The notes beneath the pieces were generated by a model, which was not told where the DNA came from, ran no database searches, and was given only the letters and a program-made list of their open reading frames with translations. Positions 8,541 through 17,062 of a stretch of DNA of 64,000 nt are shown here, piece after piece. The DNA lies in NCBI GenBank assembly GCA_016710165.1, contig JADJLJ010000002.1, positions 867,419 through 931,418 on the forward strand, given 5' to 3'. Positions within the stretch are counted from its first letter, which is position 1, and every line of letters starts with the position of its first letter. This DNA is from Chitinophagaceae bacterium. Lineage in GTDB: Bacteria > Bacteroidota > Bacteroidia > Chitinophagales > Chitinophagaceae. Made by a program: the position numbers and the translations under genes.

Positions 8541-8749
8541 GAACCACAACTTGTCCCGCTAATGGCGGGATAGGCATATAGGAAACATAGTTTATTTTTT
8601 GTCCGGGTTCTGTGTTATCAATGTATCTAGGTAGTACTCTATGTTCCCGTGTAGTTCAATCTGGTTCAATCTGGTTGAATGTTGTTGAATGTTGTTTTTA
8701 TGCATTCTCTATGTTCCTATCCCGCCCAAGGCGGGACAAGTTGTGGTTC
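8541..8749. repeat. 33-bp inverted repeat enclosing decamer repeats
   Basis: The segment at 8541-8573 (GAACCACAACTTGTCCCGC...) is the near-perfect reverse complement of 8717-8749. Between the arms lies a 10-bp tandem pattern: TTCAATCTGG twice, then TTGAATGTTG twice (about 8657-8696). A related copy, reversed, lies at 14140-14231. The whole stretch fills the gap between convergent genes and may act as a two-way terminator or be a small non-coding mobile repeat. Confidence 0.75.
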
Positions 8750-8760
8750 CCAATATTTTC

Positions 8761-9819
8761 TTATTTTTTCTTCACTTCATTCCTCCGGATAAGTACATTC
8801 ACTGCTTCCCATTCCGGTACATTGTCTGTTACCAGTTTCAGCATTCCTAAGAACGGGATGAATAAGATCATGCCGCTGACCCCCCACAGAATTCCCCCGG
8901 CAATGATGGCAACCAATGTGGCCCAGGTGCTGATGTTCAGCTGGGTGGCCACCACCCGGGGAAAGATCACATTCGCTTCCAGGTACTGTACAAAAACAAA
9001 TACGGCTACCACGCCAACCGGGTACCAGATACTGTCTTTGGTTATCCAGGCAATGGTGATGGGCAGCAGTGCACTTACAAAAATACCGATGTAGGGAATG
9101 ATGGTCATGATGGCGGTGAGGAATCCAAAGAGGATGGCGTGTTTGATGCCCAGCACCAGCAGGCCGATGCTGTTGAGAACTCCTACGATCAGGTAAACGA
9201 ATACCATTCCCTTGATAAAATGAAAATAGGTGATGATGGTTTCATTGAGTATGCGGTGCAGCCGGTCTTTGTAATCATCGCCGGTCAATTTTTCCAGGAA
9301 CAAAACAAAATCTTTCCGGTTGTACAGGAACAGGGCCGCAAAAACAGGGATGATAAAAAGGGTGAACAGCCCGGACGCTGTCTTATTGACAATGCCTGCC
9401 ACCATGCCGGATGAATTACCGGATATGTTCTCCGATGTTTTCTGCCACCATTCATTTTGTGAGGCAATGGTTATGTTGAGATTGGCTGCAAGCCAGTTCT
9501 GGAGATCGGTGAGCGTTGGCAGGAGTTTGGCCTTCAGTTCGGGAAGGTCCTGCCGGAACGTATTGAACTGAAGCACCAGCAGCCATACGAGTAAGGAAAA
9601 TACAAGTACTACGATCAGCAGCCCGGTGGTTACTGCCATGCTTTTGGAAAATCCGTGTTTCTCCAGCCAGCGGCAGACGGGATAAAGAACAATGGCGATG
9701 AAAAGGCCATAGAACAGGGGGATGAACAGGGTTTGACCGAAATACAAAAGCAATACCAGCATTGCGATAGCCGGCAGGTACCGTAACGCAGCCGTTGCAC
9801 TTAAATTTTGATTTGCCAT
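8761..9819 (-). CDS. AI-2E family transporter
   Basis: 352-aa polytopic membrane protein of the AI-2 exporter/UPF0118 family (PF01594). About eight hydrophobic helices: paired helices near residues 10-45, one at 60-85, then a long soluble loop (about 90-150) and a dense block of helices from 155 to 335. Family features include VGVLNSIGLLVLGIKHAILF, FLTAIMTIIPYIGIFVSALLP and the C-terminal GGILWGVSGMILFIPFLGML. Family members export AI-2 or act as Na/H antiporters; which applies here cannot be told. It stands alone on the minus strand, with the opposite-facing NptA-like gene upstream. Confidence 0.92.
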   Translation of the reverse strand: MANQNLSATAALRYLPAIAMLVLLLYFGQTLFIPLFYGLFIAIVLYPVCRWLEKHGFSKSMAVTTGLLIVVLVFSLLVWLLVLQFNTFRQDLPELKAKLLPTLTDLQNWLAANLNITIASQNEWWQKTSENISGNSSGMVAGIVNKTASGLFTLFIIPVFAALFLYNRKDFVLFLEKLTGDDYKDRLHRILNETIITYFHFIKGMVFVYLIVGVLNSIGLLVLGIKHAILFGFLTAIMTIIPYIGIFVSALLPITIAWITKDSIWYPVGVVAVFVFVQYLEANVIFPRVVATQLNISTWATLVAIIAGGILWGVSGMILFIPFLGMLKLVTDNVPEWEAVNVLIRRNEVKKK

Positions 9820-9964
9820 AACTCAGTAAAAATAACTGGTTTTATTCTCTAAGTTCTCATTATCCTTCAGAAATTTGTATGAGCAATGTGGGCATGCACA
9901 GTGACTGATATCAGCGCCTGCCCGGCAGCCGTGGCTGATTTTTGAATTTCAGTATTAACCGGGT

Positions 9965-11635
9965 ATGTTATTTTCAACCGACATATGGAAATTGCTGGCA
10001 GGGGTTGCCATTTTTTTGCTGGGCATGCGGTTCCTGGAAGACTCGCTGCAGCAGCTGGCCGGCCGTTCCTTTAAATTATTCCTTAAAAAACAAACGTCAT
10101 CAAAACCAAAAGCCGTTCTGGGCGGGGCCCTCGTAACCGGTATCTTACAAAGCAGCAGCGTGGTGAACCTGATGGTGCTGGCCTTTGTGGGCGCTCATGT
10201 GATGCCGATGCAAAATGCGCTGGCGGTGGTATTGGGTGCCAACCTGGGCACTACCCTCAGCAACTGGATCATTGCCACCGTTGGATTTAATTTCAACATT
10301 GAGTATATAGCGTATCCGCTGGCAGGTGTGTTTGGCATCGGGATGACGCTGGTAAAAAAAGAAAGCTTCTTGTACAAATGGAGTAAATTCCTGTTTGGGT
10401 TTGGTTTTTTATTCATTGGCCTCAACTTCATGAAGACGGGGATGGAAGACACGGTGAAACAGGTTGACCTCGCTGCATTCAATCATTACCCGGTGATCTT
10501 TTTTTTACTGCTTGGTTTCATCATCACATCGCTCATTCAATCCAGCACGGCAACCATGGCCATATTATTAAGCGCCCTGCATGCCAATGCCATCGGGCTA
10601 TTTGCCGCCACAGCCGTTGCACTGGGTTCCGAAGCGGGCACTTCCATAAAACTGCTGCTGGCATCTGTTAAGGGACTGCCTGATAAGAAAAGAGTGGCAT
10701 ACGGGAACCTGATCTTTAACATCGTAACGTCGTTGATCGTTTTTATTTTCCTGCTGCCTGTGAACCGGTTCATTACCGGCGTGCTGGGCATTGGCGATGA
10801 CCTGCTGGCCCTGGTGTTCTTTCAGAGCCTGGTGAATGTACTTGCCATCATTTTGTTTTATCCTTTCCTGAGACCGTTTGGAAGATTCCTCGAAAAAAGA
10901 TTTACCGCTGCCGATGATGAGTCTCATTTTATCCATAAGGTAAATGTGCGGGATACTGAGTTGGCCATGCTGGCGCTTGAAAATGAAGTGAAGCATTTTA
11001 TGCTGCATACGATCGGTTTTACCCGGGCTGTATTTGAGATGCCGGATGCGGAACTGCTTAAAACCCTCCCGGGAAAGGACCGTGGGCAGAATGACATGAA
11101 GCATTATTATGAAACCCTGAAACAGCTTCACGGCGAAACACACGGCTATGCCATGAAACTGCAGGACAACACTACAGCCGATGCAGCCCTTACACAAAGG
11201 CTGGAGCAGTTGATCGCATCCAACCGGAATACCATGTATGCAGCCAAGAATATAAAAGACGCTTTACCCGACATCAGCCAGTTGCGCAATTCATCCAATA
11301 ATACCAAGTACGGGTTTTACCGTGACGTGGCGGACCGGTCAGATGATTTTTGTAAAAAGATCACCCATCTTCTGCTTCATGAAAAGCCCGCATCCTGTTT
11401 TGGAGCATTGAATGAGTTGTTCCGGTCCGTTACCAAAAGCTATTCGCTCATTTTACAGCAACTGTACAGGGAAAACCTGGATGCCGGCTTATCGGAGATC
11501 GAGATATCCACCCTGATCAACTTCAACCGGGAAATGTATACGGCCTACAAATCTTTTGTATTTGCCCTGAAGGATTACCTGCTTGATGAAAAGCAGGCTG
11601 CTTATTTTGATGAATTGCCCGGTTTTATCAGGTAA
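9965..11635 (+). CDS. Na/Pi cotransporter family protein (NptA-like) with PhoU-like C-terminus
   Basis: 556-aa inner-membrane protein. Two inverted Na/Pi-cotransporter repeats (PF02690) carry the QSS signatures, QSSSVVNLMV (about 61-70) and QSSTATMAIL (about 193-202). The remaining hydrophobic segments run to about residue 300. The C-terminal 250 residues are soluble and helical, resembling PhoU (about 330-540). Members carry sodium-driven phosphate across the membrane, sometimes in the export direction. ATG at 9965. Confidence 0.93.
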   Translation: MLFSTDIWKLLAGVAIFLLGMRFLEDSLQQLAGRSFKLFLKKQTSSKPKAVLGGALVTGILQSSSVVNLMVLAFVGAHVMPMQNALAVVLGANLGTTLSNWIIATVGFNFNIEYIAYPLAGVFGIGMTLVKKESFLYKWSKFLFGFGFLFIGLNFMKTGMEDTVKQVDLAAFNHYPVIFFLLLGFIITSLIQSSTATMAILLSALHANAIGLFAATAVALGSEAGTSIKLLLASVKGLPDKKRVAYGNLIFNIVTSLIVFIFLLPVNRFITGVLGIGDDLLALVFFQSLVNVLAIILFYPFLRPFGRFLEKRFTAADDESHFIHKVNVRDTELAMLALENEVKHFMLHTIGFTRAVFEMPDAELLKTLPGKDRGQNDMKHYYETLKQLHGETHGYAMKLQDNTTADAALTQRLEQLIASNRNTMYAAKNIKDALPDISQLRNSSNNTKYGFYRDVADRSDDFCKKITHLLLHEKPASCFGALNELFRSVTKSYSLILQQLYRENLDAGLSEIEISTLINFNREMYTAYKSFVFALKDYLLDEKQAAYFDELPGFIR

Positions 11636-11725
11636 ACGGTTGATACTCAGTACCCCTGTTTTAACAAATCCGAAACAAAAGACGGGCGATCTTTGCAGCG
11701 TTCAAGCACAGACAAAACAAAGCAC

Positions 11726-12496
11726 ATGAAAAACCCAACATTAAAGAGAATATTCTTCTTCCTGGTCATTCTCGTTTTCATTCTGCCGCTCCCCTTGCTG
11801 TTTGCAAAGGGCAGGCCTGCCGGATCCTTGAGTTCCATAAGCATTGGTACAGCAGATTCGTCTGTTATCCCGGGCAACAATAAAGGGGCTACCAGGTCTT
11901 CTGTACTGTATGAAGATCTTCAACTGGACCAACGGGGCCTTTCCCGCCAGGCTTTTGAGTATGCCCTCCAGGGTTTTGAATACCTGCGGCAGAACGGCGA
12001 AATTGAGAACCAGGACGTGATCTCCATTGTTGATTTCAGCCTGCCATCTTCCGCCAGGCGGTTATTTGTAATTGACCTAAACAGTCAGAAGATCCTGTAT
12101 AACACGTATGTGGCCCATGGCAACAGGTCGGGCAGGGAATATGCCAGCCAGTTCTCCAACAAACCCCAAAGCAACAAGAGTAGCCTGGGTTTTTATAAAA
12201 CACTCAGCACCTATATGGGCGGCCATGGATATTCTTTGAAGCTGGAGGGATTGGAAAGAGGGATCAACGATAATGCCAACAGGAGAGCGATCGTGGTACA
12301 CGGCGCGGCCTACGTCAGCGAAGGCCTGGTAAATGCCCAGGGTTATATCGGCCGCAGTCTTGGCTGCCCCGCATTGCCCGAAAAACTGCACAAGCCCATC
12401 ATTGATAAAATAAAAGACGGCAGTTGCCTGTTCATTTTTGCACCAGACAGGAATTACCTGGCCAGTTCAAGGATATTGAAAGAAGCGGTGATGTGA
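11726..12496 (+). CDS. Murein L,D-transpeptidase catalytic domain family protein (YkuD_2 type)
   Basis: About 256 aa with an N-terminal signal or anchor segment (RIFFFLVILVFILPLPLLFA). The catalytic region has VVHGAAYVSE followed by the Cys motif IGRSLGCPALP; the Cys would be the nucleophile of an L,D-transpeptidase-like fold (PF13645). The likely role is peptidoglycan remodelling in the periplasm. The longer frame opens at 11693, but ATG 11726 starts at the signal peptide and is preferred. A terminator hairpin follows at 12551. Confidence 0.88.
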   Translation: MKNPTLKRIFFFLVILVFILPLPLLFAKGRPAGSLSSISIGTADSSVIPGNNKGATRSSVLYEDLQLDQRGLSRQAFEYALQGFEYLRQNGEIENQDVISIVDFSLPSSARRLFVIDLNSQKILYNTYVAHGNRSGREYASQFSNKPQSNKSSLGFYKTLSTYMGGHGYSLKLEGLERGINDNANRRAIVVHGAAYVSEGLVNAQGYIGRSLGCPALPEKLHKPIIDKIKDGSCLFIFAPDRNYLASSRILKEAVM

Positions 12497-12550
12497 GACC
12501 TTGATTGTGCGGGATGCCTGCCGATGATGTAATTATATTTTAGCAGCCTT

Positions 12551-12576
12551 GGTTCGTGTCTCACGAACCATTTTTT
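12551..12576 (+). terminator. Terminator hairpin after the L,D-transpeptidase gene
   Basis: GGTTCGTG (12551-12558) pairs with CACGAACC (12562-12569), followed by six T from 12571. It is the first of several related palindromes around panD. Confidence 0.7.
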
Positions 12577-12674
12577 ATACGCCTTGGTTTGTGACGACGA
12601 ACCGGGGCGAAAGACGAATGAAAAAATAACTCCGTTATATAAAATTCGCTGACATTTGCAAAAATTTCTGATTT

Positions 12675-13019
12675 ATGCTGATAGAGATATTAAAGTCTAA
12701 AGTGCACCGGGCGGTGATTACCGAAGCCAACCTGAATTATGTAGGCAGTCTTACCCTGGATGAGGACCTGATGGATGCCGCCAACCTGATCGAACATGAA
12801 AAGATACAGGTGGTGAATGTGAACAACGGTGAACGGATAGAGACCTATCTTATAAAAGGGAAGAGAGGAAGCGGCGTGGTTTGTCTCAATGGCCCTGCCG
12901 CCCGTAAGGGAGCAGAAGGAGATGTCGTGATCATCATTTCCTATGCCACGATGGATTTTGAAGAGGCCAGGACATTTAAGCCAGTGGTCATTTTTCCGAA
13001 GGAAGGGAATAAGTTATAG
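12675..13019 (+). CDS. panD: Aspartate 1-decarboxylase
   Basis: 114-aa pyruvoyl-dependent enzyme that converts L-aspartate to beta-alanine for pantothenate and CoA synthesis. The self-processing Gly24-Ser25 site is in NLNYVGSLTLDEDLMD; cleavage would leave a pyruvoyl group on the alpha chain. Other family marks are MLIEILKSKVHRAVITEA at the start, NVNNGERIETYLIKG, and LNGPAARKGAEGDVVIIISY. Length matches the family. It is a single gene here, without panB or panC beside it, and is flanked on both sides by related palindromic repeats. Confidence 0.97.
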   Translation: MLIEILKSKVHRAVITEANLNYVGSLTLDEDLMDAANLIEHEKIQVVNVNNGERIETYLIKGKRGSGVVCLNGPAARKGAEGDVVIIISYATMDFEEARTFKPVVIFPKEGNKL

Positions 13020-13041
13020 TATCGTTAGCCCCGGTTCCTGC

Positions 13042-13184
13042 GCCTTGGCTCATGACTCAGGAACCAATTCCGGTAAATTAATTCCGTTTCGTATACCAGG
13101 AAACGGGGCTGGCCGGCACATTTCTCCGCCTTGGTTCGTGTCTCACGGACCATTTTTAGTTCCGGTTCATGCGCCATGAACCGG
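13042..13184. repeat. Palindromic CCTTGGTTCGTG-type repeats downstream of panD
   Basis: Three related palindromes lie between panD and dapA: one near 13042-13064 (GGCTCATGACTCAGGAACC), one at 13133-13152 (GGTTCGTGTCTCACGGACC) and a perfect one at 13162-13184 (CCGGTTCAT/ATGAACCGG). Two more lie upstream of panD, at about 12548-12569 and 12583-12607. They share a CGCCTTGG lead-in and the core GGTTC..GAACC. At least one can double as a terminator. Confidence 0.65.
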
Positions 13185-13240
13185 GGCCGGCACATTTCAA
13201 AATCTCCCCAGTTCTCAATACCTTCACAAAAAATAGTTTT

Positions 13241-14122
13241 ATGAGTTTGCGTACAAAATTACAGGGAACGGGTGTGGCCATTGTTACTCCCTTTAAACCA
13301 TCCATGGAGGTGGACTATGATGCCCTGGGTAAACTGATCGATTTTATCATCGGGAACGGTATTGAATATATTGTGAGCCTGGGTACCACCGGTGAAACGC
13401 CCACACTGGATACGGAAGAAAAGTTCGACATCATTCATTATACCTTCGAGCGGGTGAACAACCGGGTGCCCGTGGTGGTAGGCGTTGGTGGCAACAACAC
13501 CCGGGAAGTGATGGAAAACCTGCAGAGTTACCCATTGGAAAAAGCAATTGCCGTATTAAGCGCCAGCCCATATTACAACAAACCATCCCAGGAAGGGATC
13601 TTTCAGCATTATAAGAACCTGGCCGATGCAAGTCCCAGGCCGGTGATCTTGTATAACGTGCCGGGCAGAACGGGCAGCAACATCAGCGCCGAAACAACCT
13701 TGCGTTTGGCAAAGGAAGTACCAAATATCGCCGGCATAAAAGAAGCCAGCGGCAACATGGTGCAGTGCATGCATATACTGCGTGACCGTCCCGAAGATTT
13801 CCTGGTGGTGAGCGGCGATGATCATCTTACCTTACCATTGATCGCCTGCGGCATGGACGGGGTGATCAGTGTGGCGGCCAATTGCTTCCCCAGGGATTTT
13901 TCGGATATGGTGCGGTATTGCCTGGGAGGAGATTTTGCTTCGGCAAGGCCGCTGCATAATAAATGCCTGGAAGGTAATGACCTGTTGTTTGCAGAGAACA
14001 ATCCTGCCGGGGCAAAGGCATTCCTGTCGGAAATGGGGATCATTAAGAATGTGCTGCGGCTGCCACTGGTTCCGTTGAGCAGCAGCATACACCAGAAGGT
14101 AAAGGTTTACCTTGGGAAATGA
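13241..14122 (+). CDS. dapA: 4-hydroxy-tetrahydrodipicolinate synthase
   Basis: 293-aa cytoplasmic TIM-barrel aldolase that condenses pyruvate with aspartate semialdehyde in lysine and meso-DAP synthesis. It starts MSLRTKLQGTGVAIVTPFKP. Pyruvate-binding SLGTTGETPTL, the catalytic Tyr in ILYNVPGRTGSNIS, and the Schiff-base Lys in NIAGIKEASGN are present. The longer frame begins at 13169, but the upstream extension runs through the palindromic repeats, so ATG 13241 is the right start. Single gene; a decamer repeat follows. Confidence 0.96.
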   Translation: MSLRTKLQGTGVAIVTPFKPSMEVDYDALGKLIDFIIGNGIEYIVSLGTTGETPTLDTEEKFDIIHYTFERVNNRVPVVVGVGGNNTREVMENLQSYPLEKAIAVLSASPYYNKPSQEGIFQHYKNLADASPRPVILYNVPGRTGSNISAETTLRLAKEVPNIAGIKEASGNMVQCMHILRDRPEDFLVVSGDDHLTLPLIACGMDGVISVAANCFPRDFSDMVRYCLGGDFASARPLHNKCLEGNDLLFAENNPAGAKAFLSEMGIIKNVLRLPLVPLSSSIHQKVKVYLGK

Positions 14123-14139
14123 ATACCTGTACCACTTAG

Positions 14140-14231
14140 GAACATAGAGAATGCATAAAACAACATTCAACAACATTCAACCAGATTGAACCATATAGGA
14201 ACATAGAGAATACATAAAAACGACATTCAAC
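14140..14231. repeat. Decamer tandem repeat, second copy
   Basis: Two near-identical blocks (AGGAACATAGAGAATGCATAAA and AGGAACATAGAGAATACATAAA) flank ACAACATTCA repeated with 10-bp period. The stretch is the reverse complement of the core at about 8636-8712. Confidence 0.75.
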
Positions 14232-14253
14232 CCGGTACACAAATAAATTCTGT

Positions 14254-15413
14254 ATGAAAAACATTTTGTGCCTCCTTGCATTTATTATTGCGTTTGTAAG
14301 AACGGAGGCACAGGTCAATGTTGTTTTCAAACTCGCAAAATCTCCTTCTGCTCATCCAGGCGACAGCATTTTTCTTGCCGGCAATTTCAACAACTGGGAC
14401 CCGGGTAACAGCACGTATGCATTTTCTTTCAACAGCGACAGTGTATTGCAGCTTACTGTGCAGCTTGCGCCCGGTAACTATGCGTACAAGTGTACCCGGG
14501 GCAACTGGCAAAAAGTGGAAGCGGACAGCAATGGAAAAGATATTGAGAACCGGTTCTTGCCCCTGCGGTCAGATACCAGCATCGGGATAAACATCAATGC
14601 CTGGAAGGATGATCTTCCCCCGGTGGAAAAAAAACATACGGCAGGCAGTAATGTGCAGATCATGGACACGGCTTTTTTATGCCGCAACTGAACCGGACAA
14701 GAAGGATATGGCTTTACCTGCCGGAGGATTATGCCAAAAGCAAAAAGCGCTACCCGGTATTGTATATGCACGACGGGCAGAATCTTTTTGATGAATCCAC
14801 CGCTGCTTTCGGCGAATGGGGCGTGGACGAAACGCTGGATTCAATGATCAGCAAAGGAAGGGCCGCCTGCATCGTGGTGGGCATTGAAAATGGCCCGCAG
14901 CGGGTGAATGAATACAATCCTTACGAGACGGAACGTTTCGGGAATGGGGAGGGGGATGTCTACCTTGATTTTATTGCAGAAACACTCAAGCCGTATATGG
15001 ATAAGCAGTACCGGACACTCCCGTCCCGGGAGCATACGCTCATTGCAGGCAGTTCGGTGGGAGGGCTGATCTCTTATTATGCCATGCTGAGAAGGCCGGA
15101 TGTCTTTGGCAAGGCAGGCATTTTCTCACCCTCGTTCTGGCTGGCGCCGCCCATAAAACAATTCACCGATTCAGCAGCGGGTAAAATGAATGGAAAATTC
15201 TTCTTCTACATCGGAGCAAAAGAGGGAGATTCTTTCATACAGGATATGCAGGAGGTTCAGGAATTGCTGGGTGCAGGATCTTCGGCCATGATCTATTCGG
15301 TGATCGACCCGGCCGGCAGTCATCATGAAAAGGCATGGCGGAAATGGTTCGCTGAATTCTACGGCTGGATCATGGCGGATGGATTTAATTATGTGGTGCG
15401 AACCAGGGAATGA
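14254..15413 (+). pseudogene. Secreted alpha/beta-hydrolase esterase with N-terminal glycogen-binding-like domain, frameshifted
   Basis: A signal peptide (MKNILCLLAFIIAFVRTEAQ) leads into an E-set/CBM48-like domain (about 20-100; DSIFLAGNFNNWDPGNS). The esterase D-type domain (PF00756) follows in the next frame from 14679: YPVLYMHDGQNLFDES, the nucleophile Ser in IAGSSVGGLISYY, and a catalytic His in AGSHHEKAW near the end. The frames join at the T-run 14673-14678: one extra T gives DTAFFMPQLNRTRRIWLYLP with no gap, so a 1-nt loss explains the break. Intact, it would be about 386 aa and resemble secreted esterases acting on feruloyl or sugar esters or siderophores. Its 3' end runs straight into a heptamer array. 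Confidence 0.8.
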
Positions 15414-15456
15414 CCAATGACTAATGACTAATGACTAGTGTCTAATGACCAATGTC
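15414..15456. repeat. Heptamer tandem array between two stop codons
   Basis: Six consecutive 7-bp units (CCAATGA, CTAATGA, CTAATGA, CTAGTGT, CTAATGA, CCAATGT) start right after the esterase stop (15411-15413) and fill the 43 bp up to the rnz stop (15457-15459). Confidence 0.9.
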
Positions 15457-16359
15457 TCAAATAATATAGCAGCTCCCCTGTATGGCCAGTTCCGTATTTT
15501 TAAAAACGGCTGATGTTTCTTTCAGGAATTCATCCAGGTTATCATATTTTGAACTGAAATGCCCGATCAGTAATTTTTTTGCCCCGGCTTTTTTTGCGAT
15601 TTCGGCTGCCTGTACCGTGGTGCTGTGAAAGCGTGCTGCTGCCCGTTCATGCAGGTCTTTCAGGTAAGTTGTTTCGTGGTAGAGCAGGTCCACATCTTTT
15701 ACTTTTTCTGCCAGGGTCTCATCATAAATGGTATCTGCACAGAAGGCATACGATTTTGATCTTGGCCCGGGTATGGTCACTTCTTCGTTGGGTACAATGG
15801 TCCCTTTTTTATTTGCATAATCGAAACCCTGCTGAAGTTTTTCATAAAAGGATGCGGGGATCTCATAGATCCTGGCTCTTTCCGCATTTACTTTCCGCAG
15901 GTTCCTTATCTCCCGGAATAAAAATCCCCAGCAGTCGATGCGGTGCTGTACTTTAAAACATTCCACCGTCATCTTACTGCCCTTGACGATCATTCCTTCT
16001 TCTTTTAAAGGATGAAAATGCAGGGGATAGGAGAGATGGGTAGCGGCAAACTTCAGCTGCATATCGATCAACTGTTCCAGTTCCGGCGGCGCATGAAGGT
16101 GCAGGTCCTGCGTACGGTTGAGCAGGCTCATACTGGTGAGCAGGCCGATCAGCCCGAAATAATGGTCGCCGTGCAGGTGGGAGATGAAGATGTGATTGAT
16201 CTTGCTGCGTTTTACTTTGTACCTGGAAAGCTGTACCTGGGTCCCTTCGCCGCAGTCAATTAAAAAACTTTCGTCCATGGTTTGCAGTACCTGGGCCGTT
16301 GGATTCCTGTCGAAGGCAGGAATGGCTGAATTGTTTCCTAAAATGGTTAGTGCGAACAA
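15457..16359 (-). CDS. rnz: Ribonuclease Z
   Basis: 300-aa metallo-beta-lactamase-fold endonuclease that trims the 3' ends of tRNA precursors. The zinc motif HLHGDHYFGLIG (about 62-73) is present, with LIDCGEGTQVQLSRYKV before it, ADTIYDETLAEKVKDVDLLYHETTYL in the middle, and the C-terminal HFSSKYD. N-terminus MFALTILGNNSAIPAFDRNP is typical of Bacteroidota RNase Z. The gene lies downstream of the STAS-like gene in the same direction, separated by a heptamer array. Confidence 0.96.
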   Translation of the reverse strand: MFALTILGNNSAIPAFDRNPTAQVLQTMDESFLIDCGEGTQVQLSRYKVKRSKINHIFISHLHGDHYFGLIGLLTSMSLLNRTQDLHLHAPPELEQLIDMQLKFAATHLSYPLHFHPLKEEGMIVKGSKMTVECFKVQHRIDCWGFLFREIRNLRKVNAERARIYEIPASFYEKLQQGFDYANKKGTIVPNEEVTIPGPRSKSYAFCADTIYDETLAEKVKDVDLLYHETTYLKDLHERAAARFHSTTVQAAEIAKKAGAKKLLIGHFSSKYDNLDEFLKETSAVFKNTELAIQGSCYII

Positions 16360-16374
16360 AATGGGTTGTTTATA

Positions 16375-16470
16375 GTTTGAGGTTTGAGGTTTGAGGTTTG
16401 AGGTTTGAAGTTTGAGGTTGGTTCTTTGAAATAGGATGTGTCCACAACCTCAAACTTCAAACTTCAAACC
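16375..16470. repeat. Heptamer inverted array (GTTTGAG / CTTCAAA)
   Basis: GTTTGAG repeats about six times with 7-bp period (16375-16419). The complementary array CAAACTTCAAACTTCAAACC lies at about 16451-16470, so the two can form a long hairpin. It sits between the STAS-like gene and rnz. Confidence 0.9.
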
Positions 16471-16472
16471 TG

Positions 16473-16850
16473 TCAATCATCTTTCAGCAATTCCCTTTCT
16501 ATCTCTTCCATCTGCACAATATCCCATGCTTCACTTTCGGATGGCGTTATATTCATCCCATCAAAAAAATCCTTCCGGGCAAATGTCTTTTCCACTCCGG
16601 GTTGCAGGCAACATATTACAAAGGAATGCCCTGCCGCATAAAACTGCTGCTGGGTGCCGGCGATCTTTTCTGCCGCTTCCTCTTCCATTGCCTTAACGTC
16701 CTGCATATTCAAAACAATATGCGGTATGTCTTTTTGCAGGTAGGAAAGCAACAAATTTCCCAGTTCCTCTGTCATATTAACAGACAAATCAGCATCCTGC
16801 GGCGTAATTACAGTAAATCGTTCTTTGGTATCTATTTTGACTATTATCAT
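16473..16850 (-). CDS. STAS-domain-like protein
   Basis: 125-aa cytoplasmic protein with the strand-helix order of STAS domains (anti-sigma-factor antagonists): MIIVKIDTKERFTVITPQDA, then PHIVLNMQDVKAMEEEAAEKI, then HSFVICCLQPGVEKTF. The usual phosphorylatable Ser in the D-S-S/T-G loop is replaced by EEEAA, so it is not a classical phosphoswitch. STAS-like genes next to rnz are a neighbourhood I associate with Bacteroidota (from memory). The ATG at 16850 is the first in the frame. Function not known. Confidence 0.7.
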   Translation of the reverse strand: MIIVKIDTKERFTVITPQDADLSVNMTEELGNLLLSYLQKDIPHIVLNMQDVKAMEEEAAEKIAGTQQQFYAAGHSFVICCLQPGVEKTFARKDFFDGMNITPSESEAWDIVQMEEIERELLKDD

Positions 16851-17062
16851 GACAGGTAGCGTTTACAACTTGTTCTTTGTAAAGTAAAGGAAATTTTGGT
16901 TTTGTCCGGTTATGTATTTCCGGAAGCGAATCATCTTTTTCCGGGCAGTGGAAGGTGCCGGTAACAGTTTTTTAACTTTTTAACATATTAACATTTGCCG
17001 TTTCCCGTAAACTATATCTTTAAAATAATCGTTATCATTGTACAAGCTAAATTCAATATAAA

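Noticed and set aside
8612..9094. Plus-strand frame of 160 aa
   Set aside because: Starts in the decamer repeat and runs antisense to the AI-2E transporter.
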